A stretch of DNA of 64,000 nucleotides from Prunella strophiata (taxonomy: Eukaryota > Chordata > Aves > Passeriformes > Prunellidae): NCBI GenBank assembly GCA_036583965.1, contig JAZBQD010000015.1, positions 25,351,810 through 25,415,809 of the forward strand. Reading direction: 5' to 3'. The notes beneath the pieces are model-generated. The model was not told where the DNA came from. It did not search any database and was given only the letters and a program-made list of their open reading frames with translations. Shown here one piece after another: positions 51,134-62,100 of the stretch (within the stretch, counting starts at the first letter, position 1; every line of letters begins with the position of its first letter). Both the position numbers and the translations under genes were made by a program.

Positions 51134-54100
51134 ATGTCTAGAACTTGTCCTTTATGTGACCTCCTCTAGACAAACTCTAATATTGGCTCTTAAACTGGAA
51201 AAGGTAGGTTTCATTGAAGAATAAACTTTAAAGCAGACAAAAATTAGAATGATTGTCCACCCTAGCAATAAAAAGTTTATTGAGTTCCTCCTTAAAAGAA
51301 TGTCCTTGGCATACAGTCTTGGTCTGAACTAGTTCAGAGGCATCTTGGGCTATGGCAAACTTAGCTTCTTTCTCTGTTGTCTTCTGCTGCCTCCATGCTC
51401 AGGATAAATGATTCTTGTTCCTTTCTACCTTTTCTCTTCCCCTCTCTGTTTGAGCTGAAGATTCTCAGGCTCTCACTGTGATCACTTTGTTTTCTTTCCC
51501 CCTCCATATCCTGCAGATTGGGAACCTCTTCCTCAGACATGCTTGTGATCCATCTCACCTTCTCCTTAGTCTTTACAGAAAGGCTGACATCAGAAGCGAA
51601 AAAACCCAAACATTCAATTCTTGAAATTATCCAGATAGTGTGGACACACTGCTGTTAGCACAACCTGGACCCTACAAGCTTGCCATTGATGTAATGAATC
51701 AGCCAGGAGCTCTGTGCCAACATCATATCCTCATTGGGAAGAGGAAGAATAGCACTAGTGTTAGAGGTGAAAACGTGGAAGTCGCTGTGTCACATCTACC
51801 TTACCACTTTGCATATGGGCTTTTTTCTTTGAGGCAGGATTGTTGTATCACACTCTGTACATCACTAAGATGGAAGAATACTAGCAAAACAGCCATGAGA
51901 GCATGTCTGCATATCCTAGAAAAGAGATAAACCTTCCTGAACTACTCAATTTCATTCACTAGATGATAAAGTATATCAACACATTTTCAATATTAAGCTA
52001 AATATTATTTGTTTAAATTAATAGTCTGAAAGCACCTGTTAACCAACAATGCTTATGATTTTACCATTCTATGTGACCTAATGGTTGTGAAAATTAAACA
52101 TATTTCATTTGATGTGGATCATCTTCTATGATTCAGAAGAGAGTAGTAAAATATATTTATTTTATTTGATTAGCAGCAAAAGCAAAATGAAGCAAACAAT
52201 ATTGCAGTCATTAATCAGAATCAGGATCCCTGCTGTGCTAGGCACAGATCAAGCTGACATGGGAGATATTATTTATTTACCACAGAGGGAAATTCACTTC
52301 TGCATAGAAAGTTAGAGGTCCATATATAATATAAAGCCTACATAAATCTACCAGTTTTATGTTGATTTTCCAAATACAGGTAACATCTTTTTCATAAAGA
52401 AAACAAGATTACACAGGAGAAAAATTACTTTTTTTTTTTTTTTTCAAGCTGAATTTCTCTTTTATTGCATACAAGATTTAGAACACATTTATGTACCTAA
52501 GTGCCATTTATAAAGTTCAATGTGGCAGTACTAACTGAAATTTTATCGTCTTATCTGTACTAAGGTTCTCAAGATGAACACAAGTCATTTTTCTGCAAAC
52601 TTGATAGCTTGCTCTGAAATAAATGTGAGGAACCATTTATGAGTAGATATATATCTAAATCCTCATGTTTCAATGATTACCTTGTGCTAGTTAAAAGGCA
52701 AAACAGTTTGAACAAACAACAAACAGCTCAGTTTACAACACCAACAGAACAAGAGATGTGTAAAGCATCTCATTTTAGACGTTTTTTTCTGCCATAAAAG
52801 GAATCCAATCTCTATCTTTAGGTTGTAAAATCAGTCATTCTGGATCCTACATCTTCATAAAATTCATGACTTGAAAAATGGAGGACTGAATAAGTCATTT
52901 AAGGGTTTCTTGCAATGCAACATCATAATTATAACTCTTTCACACCAAGTCTAACAGCTGTGCCACAATGCAAAGTGTGATACACAGAAATGACTTGAGT
53001 GCCATAGTTAAATTAATATTTCTATCTCCATGCACATGTAATTCATGTTTGCATAAATACTAACATGGAAAAGATAAAAATGGGTAACTTTCAGATATTT
53101 TCCATGACAAGTATCCTTCGTTCAACTGTTTATATATTAGTGGCAAAGTGTTCCTGGAACAAGGTCTCTCTACCTTAGATTTTAGGAAAGCTCAAATTTG
53201 GAACTAAGTGGTTAGTAAAAAAATTCCTCATTTGTTCAAGAGGAATGCTGTTTCTTTACAACATCCTGCTCAGAGAGTCAAAAGTAGGAGCTGTTTGAAG
53301 CTTTTGAGAGCTATGAAATGTTCAGCGTTTAACCTGAGATAGATTATACTAGCAGAGTGAAAATGAGGTGAGCAAGAGAAATGAGGACTACAGTTTCCAT
53401 GTGACTTAGAAATTTGTCACTTCTATCTTGATGCCTTTTATGATTCATGACTAGAGAATACAAGATAGCACTGCATATAGTAAAAGATTACAAACAGAAG
53501 TTTTGAGGTGGATAAGCTACAAGCTATGCAAATCTTCCCTAAAAAAGTGTTGATAAAAATTTTATAACTTTGCACTTGTTTTCTTTGCATGCAGAACACA
53601 TACGTTTCAAATGTTTTATACATAGGCATTTTTTTGTTTTTATCATTGAAAAATAATAACTCATGACTTTAACATTTTAAAATCTTGGTCTCTTCAGGAA
53701 GCAGAGTGTTCTGAGTCTCTCTGAGAAGATGAGAGTGCAGATTCTAATGATATAAAATGTCCTGACTTTTTCCCTGCAGCTCTGGAAGAGATAAGATTTT
53801 AATGTCAGCAAAGATCCATTTGAACAGAAATAATATTTGAAAAGAAATTTCTACAATTTCTAATCCTTTTAAATGATACTACACTGTTAACTGCATAGCC
53901 AAAAATCTCAGGTTAAGGAAAATAACCACAATTAAAAATTTAAATGTCATTGTATTTTTTTCATTAAATACATTGATGTTACCTTTAATGCTATTCCATG
54001 TCCTTAAATATTATTTTACCAGGCATTTCTCTGAAACTGTGATGACTAGCCCATTTTTAGCATATCTACCTCATTGTTTAGTAAGCATTGCATCCAGGAA

Positions 54101-54460
54101 TGAAAGTTGTGAGGACAGTTGTGTTTCACTTGCAGAATGCATATTTCTGTAGGTGAGATCTTAGAAAAGGAGGAAATATGACAATATGAAATAATGAATT
54201 CTCAAAGCTACAGATGTTCCACATTTTCTAAATGTAGCATTCAATTCTTTACAAAGCACTAAATAAAACAGTGGGGTTTTTTAGGCAGAAGCTCACAAAT
54301 ATTAGCAACAATACTTAAACCACTTTTTGACAGATAAAGTTGATTTTAAAAACCCAAAAGAAACTAAACCATAAAAAAATAAAATACTAGTTTCCAGTAC
54401 CACACCAGAGATGCTGCTAGCAGCACATCATAATTAAATGTTGGCCTTTGGCATTAATTT

Positions 54461-54478
54461 TTCATGTTATAACATGAA
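54461..54478. repeat. Perfect 18-bp palindrome
   Basis: TTCATGTTATAACATGAA equals its own reverse complement. A further copy of the half-site TTCATGTTA lies at 54485-54493. Confidence 0.95.
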
Positions 54479-55003
54479 TTTTGATTCATGTTATTTGTAA
54501 GATGGAAAATAACTTGCTATTAAAAATTTAGATATGCTTTAAAAGAAGGAAAACAGTGATCAATTACCACCAAGTTGATGTGGTTCCTGGAAGACAAATG
54601 CATAGCAGTAAAAAAACATTGAAAGTGATACTGGATCAGACAACAACTGGTATTCAAAATTCTGCATATACAGTAAATATCAAAAAAAAAAAATTCTATT
54701 CATTAGTTTCAAATTGCTTCCTTACACCTTTACCATACATACATCTAAGAAATAGAACAGTTAATACAGCAACCTTTTCTCAGTACTGCAATATATTGCC
54801 TAATTAATGTTGAGGGAGTCCATCTAAGTAATATAAATGGCACATGTGTTATATGTATATTAATAAACAATGTTTTTGTAAAGATTTTTAGTACTATTAG
54901 TATTATTGTTGTCTTCCAAATTCATGACCTCTGAACTTGCAGGGGCACTGCAGTATTACTTTATTAAAAAAGATTAAAGAAGGAAATATTTGGAGAAAAA
55001 TAA

Positions 55004-55159
55004 TGAGGTTGTAGAGTCCCCCTCACTGTCAATATTCATATGTGTCTGCACACAGTCCTATTCCATGTGCTCTGGGATGACCCTGCTGGAGCAGGAAGGC
55101 TGGACCAAGTGATGACTGTGATTCCTTCCAACTTGGCCCATTCTGTGAATCTATGATTT
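55004..55159 (+). mobile_element. CR1 LINE 3' end, sense
   Basis: GAGGTTGTAGAGTCCCCCTC, then CTGCTGGAGCAGGAAGGCTG, then GACCAAGTGATGACTGTGA, then TTCCTTCCAACTTGGCCCAT and CTGTGAATCTATGATT reproduce the order of the avian CR1 3' UTR, from just after ORF2 to the terminal repeats. Short and 5' truncated. Confidence 0.85.
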
Positions 55160-56280
55160 AATGACACACTTTAAACAAGATGCAAATGTGAATATCATTC
55201 AAACAAATAGTCCTTTCTCTTCTCCTTTGCTCTCACACAGTTTCTGAAGATAAAGCAATTATCAGAATATGCTCAGTATCCACTTTTCCCATCTCTTGTT
55301 AATTGTGTTTGACTGTGTGATAAAGTTCCTGCCATGGAAGGCTTTGTAAGAAGACACTTCTGACATACTACAGAGGCATGGCTATAGCACCATGGACAGA
55401 AAACCCTGGAGTTCAGCCACCCTCACACATCCCCAGCCAGGCACCAACCAGCTCTGACTCCTGCACTGTACAGCCAGGTCTGTGTGGGGCTCTGCTCTGA
55501 CTGTGACTCAGGGAGTCTGGACTTAGTCTTGTGTTAATTTTGCTGCTCAGATTAGCACAGGTTGGAGCTAGAAGATTGTTCACAAAACAGCATTCAGCTG
55601 CTCCAGTTCAGTCTCCTCAGGACTTCATAGTTAGTGGAGACCGATAACAGTTTTGGGGGAATCATGTAAAGAAGGAATGTAATATAGATTTTCCAAATTA
55701 AATCCTACACACTCCACCCTGCCACAGAGGAATGTACTTCCTGTGCAGTAATTTTTCATGTAAGTAAGCCACAGTCAGAGCCCTAGTCAGTTCAAGACAT
55801 GCTTTCAGTTCTAGGTTAACAATGCAGTCTTGTTTTTAACAAGCCTAAAGATACTGTGAAAGCTCTTACACATTTAACACAGCACTGCCAGCCTTAAATA
55901 CCAATAAAATGAACTTTGCTTTAGGTACTAATGCTCACAGAGAGAATCAGAAATTTGCCTACCACAGGAAGGGATCAGTAACACTCCCTCTTCTTCAACA
56001 AACTTTGAGTCCTAGTGTTTCCACTGTACGGCTTTGTTTTTAGTAAAAGAAATAGAAAAAAACACCCTTTTTTTCTTTTTTGTGGCTGAAATGGCTGATT
56101 GACAATGAACCTGTCACCCCACAGGTAACATTCTATTGGTGCAACATAGTAAATAACAGTCTATGGGCATGCAGAGTCTTGCTCTGAGCTGACTGGAAAT
56201 CCTGTGACCAGCATTAGCACAAATATCAACTTGGCTTAGTAGAACTGAACTCTACTTGTTTAATTCTGGACCCATGGCAG
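55160..56280. other. No gene recognised
   Basis: The part at 55370-55520 is G+C-richer with CCAGCCAGGCACCAACCAG but has no frame of note. It separates two sense CR1 pieces that belong to different parts of the element, the 3' end first, so they are separate insertions. Confidence 0.5.
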
Positions 56281-56996
56281 GAGGAGATGACCAAGTTCAA
56301 GGCCATCTAAAGAACCTGAATGTGCACATGTCCATGGGACCTTAACTGGATTCATCCACAGGTCCAGAGGGAACTGGCAGAAGAAGAGGCTAAGCCACTG
56401 TCCATCATATCAGTCTCACTTGGTGCCAACAACACCATGAATCAGATCTTCCTGGGAGCTATGCTAAGGCACATGGAAAATCAGGAGGTGACTGATGACA
56501 GCCAACATGGCTGCACTAAGGGAGAATTACACCTGACAAATTCAGTGGCCCTTTCTGATGTGATTACAGAAGTGGTGAATCAGGGAAGAATGACTTACAT
56601 TATCTACCTGGAGTTGGGTAAGGTATTTGAGTATGTCCCAGATGATATTTTTGCTTCTAAACTGGAGAGTCATGGACTTGATGGATGGATCACTTGATGA
56701 TACAGAATGGGCTGGATGTTCACACTCAGAGGCTTGCAGCCAACAGCTCTGATGCCCAAGTGGAAATCAGTGACAAGTGGCATTCCTCAGGGACCAGTAT
56801 TGGGAAAGATACTTTTTTACATATTTGTTGTTGACATGGAATGTGGGATTGAGCTCAACCTCAGCAAGTTTATATTTGACACCAAGCTGTGTGGTGTTGT
56901 TCACAGCACAGGGAAAACATGCATCCAGAGCAGCCTTGACAGGCTTGAGAGGTGGGACTGTGTGGACTTCATGAAGTTCATCAAGGCCAAGTGCCT
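56281..56996 (+). mobile_element. CR1 LINE fragment, sense: reverse-transcriptase region of ORF2
   Basis: The sequence follows the CR1 reverse transcriptase: GTGCACATGTCCATGGGACC, ATGCTAAGGCACATGGAAAA, GACAGCCAACATGGCTGCAC, TGGCATTCCTCAGGGACCAG and GACAGGCTTGAGAGGTGGG. Two frames (56320-56697 and 56707-57090) cover it, split by stops after WIT at 56695. At 56410/56411 CATCATAT joins CAGTCTCAC; CR1 copies I know have roughly 100 extra bases there, so a deletion is likely. The catalytic F-A-D-D-T-K-L motif reads F-I-F-D-T-K-L at 56869-56889, so the first aspartate of the pair is lost. The copy lacks the 5' end, the endonuclease and the 3' UTR. It is dead. Confidence 0.9.
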
Positions 56997-58003
56997 TGAT
57001 TCTGTGGTTAATTCATTACTCAGATCACCTTTACAGAGAAAAACAGGAGTTGACAGTATTATCCTTATCTTTCATGTGGGAATGATTTAGAATTACTGAA
57101 GTTAAAATCAATGTCCTGAATTGTACAGACCTGCTGGTTTTCTGTGCAAATTACAAAGCACCTATGCATATGAGGGCAGTGTACCACGCTTGTTATTTAG
57201 AAAAAACCTCACATTCTGCATTAGCTCCATGTCTGAGTAAACTAAACCTCCCAACAGGTTTCCATCATGCATAATCTGTCAGATGGTAGGGTTTAACTCA
57301 AAGAGATATCTTGAAGGTAAGTTGTAAATGTAGCAATTTATTGAAATGAGGCTGAAAGCAAAAAAAACAATACAAAATAAAAAAAACTGATAACGTATGA
57401 TAACAGCATTATGATCTTATAATTTATTCAGTGACCCATAATTTATTCACTGACAAATTTTAACTATTGAATTTAGAATCCATTTACATTGGAAATTCTT
57501 TGGTAAACTATGACTCGGAGTGCTACACAAACAGTTACTATTAATCAAAGGTTAAATGATTTCTCCTTGCTACATCTTAGGAAATTTTGTGATGCATATT
57601 TGTCTTTGACATTGAAATAGATGTAGTTGTAATTATTTATATCAATATATCTGTGCTGAGGGTAAAGTAAAAACATATTTGTTAGAATTTCATGAAAGTA
57701 AAAGGAGATTTATGCCACAGAAAAGCAGCTGTGTAAGTGCTTACCCATCCCATCAGCTGCTTTGTGAGGGCTTCAGAGAGTTTTCTGTTGCTCATGAATT
57801 GTTCTGGAGATGCTCACCCCTTGACATGAATTTCATTCACAGAAAATAAGCATCCAATTTAGTGTTACATAATAACACTGATGGCTGACTCTTAAGATCC
57901 CCATACAGCACCAAGCATCAGGTAAGCAGAGTATAATTCAAAGAAAGAAAGATTTCAACACTGGGGATTTTTCAGTCTAATTTAGACTGTTAGAGAACCT
58001 TAG
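56997..58003. other. No gene recognised
   Basis: AT-rich sequence after the CR1 fragment, with poly(A)-rich patches at 57360-57387. Nothing else seen. Confidence 0.5.
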
Positions 58004-58163
58004 TTAAAAAAACAAAAAAAACCAACCAAACAAAAAAACACTAAAAAAAACCCCACCACCACCAACAAACCAAACCAAAACCAAACCCAAAACCAAACCA
58101 AACCAAACCAAACCAAACAAAAACAAACAATCAAACAAAAAACCCCAAACAAACCAAAACAGA

Positions 58164-58194
<31 letters not shown>

Positions 58195-58223
58195 TAAAAC
58201 CAAAAAACACCAAAAAATTATAT
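58004..58223. repeat. A/C-only low-complexity tract
   Basis: 220 bp of AAACC, AAAAC and CCAAA-like units contain a single G (58162) and very few T. The minus frames across it (85 and 69 codons of F, G, V, W and L) are artefacts. Confidence 0.95.
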
Positions 58224-60256
58224 GAAGATAGGTAGGAGACTTGAAACTGGGAGCCAAATAAAACAGATTTAAAAAACTGGACTGGAATTTAAAAAATATG
58301 TATGGTGCAGTCCAAGGCTGCTTTTTTACATGAATGAAGCTTTGAGTTTGAGAAGTGAAAGAAAAATTCAGAGAAGGATAAAAAAATAGAAAGATTAAAT
58401 ATTGAAAAGTGAAATACTCTAGCTAAATAGTCTGCATGGATTGACACTTCAAAAGATGAAAGAGAAAGAAAAAAGATTATATCTATTGACAAGGCTGTGA
58501 ACAATCTTCCTCCTAACAATGGGAGTCATTCTATTCCTTTCAATGCACTGAACTTAAAAAAAAGCTAAACTGAGAGAAGTAGAGAAATCTCTGTAATGGA
58601 AAAGCTCTACTTTACTTTAATTAGCTATAAGCACTTTTGGTACAGTTTGATCTTCACATATCAAACAGACAAGCCATTTCAGACTTTTTACCAAATAAGC
58701 AATATCCCCAGTTATACAATATCAATTAACAATTCACTTTCAAAAATGTGTTCATCTGTTTAGGAGTATTTTTGCCAAAAGCACACATGGAAAAATTAGC
58801 CTCTTAGAGATATGAGAATGGATGTTACTGTCTGGAGTCAGAGGACTAGAATAATAAAGAATAATGAACCAAAGATGCCAAGTTCTATATTTCAGGTATG
58901 AAACATCACATAAATTAATAAGAAACAATGTTTAGTCTAGGCTGAGACCATCAGACACATACTGTAACTTCCATGATTGCATTTTATTCTTCCAGTGAAG
59001 CTCAGGGACAATTAAGTGCACTAATAGACTGATTGAAGGATTTGTTTTTCTCATACACTTTTAGAAACAAAATAAACCATGCCTGAAAATCTAACAAGTG
59101 TCATGTACATTGATAATTGCTGCCCTTAATTCAACAGCTTTTATTTCTTTTTTTAAAAAAGCTTGGAGAATTGTAGTACAAAGTAGGATTACATTGAATA
59201 TTAACAAAATATTTTTAATTCTTGTTGAGCAAGATGAAAATTACTTTATCTCTGGAGACAAAATAATTAATGTATTCAGTGTTTATTCTGAGACACTTGA
59301 AAGGGAATACAGGCAACTACTATTATTCCAGTAATAATTTCTGTATTAATGTCTCTGTAAACAACTTGAAACTCATGTAATTACCTCTTCAGTATTTGTA
59401 CCTTTCATAAATTTTCAACATTTAAGATATAAGTGAAAAAAAATAACAATAACACTATGAGCAGAAGGAAGGATGGGAGATAGTGAGATTACATGAGATG
59501 GACAATTTCAATGAACAAAGACAGCCTGCTGTTGCTGTCTCTTTGTGATCATTCTACAAATTTAAGCTTTTCCATTTTAAATTATGGCATCCAGCTGTAC
59601 AAAATAATCTTATCTAAAAGAAGATAGTATAATAAACTCATATTTATTTAATTTGTAGTTTGATTCTTATCATAATGCAGGACAAATAATGTTTCACAAT
59701 GGAAAATTATAATTTTCAGAAAATCTCTTTTAATCTTATTTGGGAATATCTGCTCTGCAGAATTTGACCATTAAAATGTTTTTTAAAATATACATCTCAA
59801 ACTCTGAAAGTAGAGGTAAAGAAAGCAATATTGGTTCTGAAGAGTCCTAAAAGGTTGGATTTGTGCTTCCTTCCACTTCCTTATCTAAACCAGGATTTTT
59901 TATAGCTGTCTTGTTTCTAACAGATGTTGGTTTTGCCCATCTTCCTAAACATGTACTGGTAATGGAGATTCTGCAAAACTCTAGGTTAATTACTTCCAGT
60001 ATTCAACTACTTTTACCATTAGAAATTACATTCTAAACTCCAGTAAGAAATACTTAAAATGACATCATCATTAGCTATCCAACATGGAAAATGGAGAATG
60101 GATATTTCCCCCCTTCTTTCTGTATCTCAAGAAAACTTGCTAGATTCTTGACAGTGTTTTATTTTCTGGAACAGCTAAATTAAATTCTTCTATTTGGTCA
60201 TCAATTTCTTGTGATCCTTCTCTTTTTGAAATGACTTTATTGAAATGAAGGGATTT
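58224..60256. other. AT-rich sequence, no gene seen
   Basis: Frames of up to 78 codons without motifs. No repeat family was recognised. Confidence 0.5.
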
Positions 60257-60361
60257 GATCTAGTAAAAAAGTATCCCTGCCAGTGGCAAAGGCATGGAAC
60301 TAGATGATCTTTACAGATCCCTTGCAACCCAAATGGTCCTGTGCATTTATGACTCTATGAT
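60257..60361 (+). mobile_element. CR1 LINE 3' end, sense
   Basis: TATCCCTGCCAGTGGCAAAG, then GGAACTAGATGATCTTTACA, then TCCCTTGCAACCCAAATGGT, then GACTCTATGATATC follow the CR1 3' terminus. Only about 105 bp is present. Confidence 0.85.
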
Positions 60362-61129
60362 ATCATGCTCTCTGAAACTTAAAAAACTCTTACACAGGGA
60401 ACTAGAATAAGTAATCAAGACCTATTGATTTCATACTGGAATTTAAGGAACTTCCAGCAAATTTAAAGGCACATTCCTTTAATATAAATTTACAAGCAGT
60501 CTGTCTGTGCAGGATTTTAACAACTCCAGTTTCTTTTAAAGTTAGTTTCATCTTAGTAAGATGATTTCTCAACCTTTCCTTGATACACAACCAACACAAA
60601 ATGAAAATACTGCTCACTGCATCCAGTCCCCTGCTCTTATAAGTATCTCTATGATATTAAGTATCTCTATGATATGAAGACTTTTCAATCACTTATGTGT
60701 ATGCTGTATTTTTAGGCTAATAAAGTTTCTTATACTGTAAGAATATTTTAGAAAATCATTCCTTTGATGGCTCTAATTTTAGGTATCCATCAAATATTGA
60801 CTATCTTGTACACATGTAATGCTTTTCCTGTTCCTTGAGATGAGTCACATTCCTTTTTACTTTCCACTTACTAAAATGAACTTCTTAAATTCTTTTGGTC
60901 ATATAAGATAGGTTTGCTATCTACCTACAGATCTCCCCCTTTTTAAAGCAGTTTAAACTGTGCTTTCTTGAACATGAGTGGTTTATTTACACGTGATATT
61001 CTAGGTAGAGCTGTCCTTATCTCTCTCAGAAATGCCTCAAACTTTATTTCCTGAGATTAGGATGTTCATTTTTCCACAGATACATTGTATAATGGCCTAT
61101 ATTCTCTCTGTTCTGTATTAAGTCAGTAA
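60362..61129. other. No gene recognised
   Basis: Contains an exact 18-bp tandem duplication (60640-60657 and 60658-60675, unit TAAGTATCTCTATGATAT). Otherwise AT-rich and featureless. Confidence 0.5.
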
Positions 61130-62100
61130 TGTTTTTTATCCCTTTGTTACTTTCAACTGATAATCCTCCAATTCATAGTCTGCATTTTTCATTTTCATTT
61201 GTCTGCAAGTGCATGACTTTGCACTTTGTACTACTGTGCTTTATCCCACTACCATTGCTTCAGCTTTCAAGGTCATCCAACTCCTTTGCATCTCCTCCAA
61301 CTACCCTTTAATTTGAAAAAGTCTATTAACTTTGTGTCATCAGAAGATGGTGTTAAAATAGTTTTGTATCTGCCAAGATACTACAGGAAGGTATTAGCTC
61401 AGTCTAGTATCAAGGCTGATCTTTGAGGAACTCCCTTTAGTAGCCTTTCTCCAACATCGTAATTCCTCTTTCAGTGTATGCAAGAGTTTTTCTCCACATG
61501 AACCAATTTGTTGTCCACTTTGTCTGTCTGCTCTAGAATAAGTAAATTCTGATGCAGTATCATATCAAAAACCTCCCTGAAGTAGATTAGTTCTGCTCTA
61601 TCATTATTCTCTAAAAACAGGAAAAGCCAGTAGTTCACAAGAACAGAAAGCTAGAAAAGATCATACACAACTTTCAAAAAATGTGTGGCTCACCCTATCC
61701 CTTTATTCTTTTAAATCTATAGTTTTGTTATCATCTCTAAAACATGTTTCAAAGACTTTTTTTATTACTGCAATCAGAGATATGAGCCTGCAGCTTATTT
61801 AGAATACATCTTCCTGTTTCTTGAGCATAAGCATCACATTTATGGTGTTGACACTTATTTGACAAATTAAAGTTTTGTGTAATGTGGACTGGCAATTCAC
61901 TCACTAATCCAGAAAAGCAGCTATCTGCCTCAGAGCAAAGTCTGCTGTGATGTCTGTCTACTAAGATGTAGAATGTCTGTGCACTAAAATTTCTCCCAGA
62001 GAACTATAGGAAAGTATTAATTCAGTTTTGGACTTAGATTTAGATGATACTTAACTCTTTTTATTTCCTATTCCATCAACAATGCATAAATTCTTCATGG
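61130..62100 (-). mobile_element. Old CR1/L3-clade LINE, antisense, highly diverged
   Basis: In order on +, GTGCATGACTTTGCACTTTG, TTTGTGTCATCAGAAGATGG, GGCTGATCTTTGAGGAACTC, then CAGTATCATATCAAAAACCT match the reverse complement of CR1/L3 reverse transcriptase. The equivalents are the basic-tract region, the KLADDTK-like site, the upstream GVPQGS-side sequence and the KAFDTV-like site. The copy is much more eroded than the other CR1 pieces and has no open frame of note. Similarity may continue to about 62450. The exact family is uncertain. Confidence 0.5.

Larger units (their letters stand above)
46809..55003. other. Long AT-rich stretch without a supportable gene
   Basis: The longest open frame of the window, 138 codons at 49775-50191 (+), starts MGQEETVENFNLGSRNG and has no motif, membrane segment or splice support. 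Minus frames at 48930-49124 and 51361-51609 are discussed as weak leads. Local structure includes hairpins at 51084-51133, a palindrome at 54461-54478, a small AGAAATAGGG repeat at about 50489-50520 and a poly(T) run at 52430-52443. Confidence 0.5.

Noticed and set aside
58000..58257. 85- and 69-codon hydrophobic minus frames
   Set aside because: Translation of an A/C-only low-complexity tract, with no amino-acid complexity.
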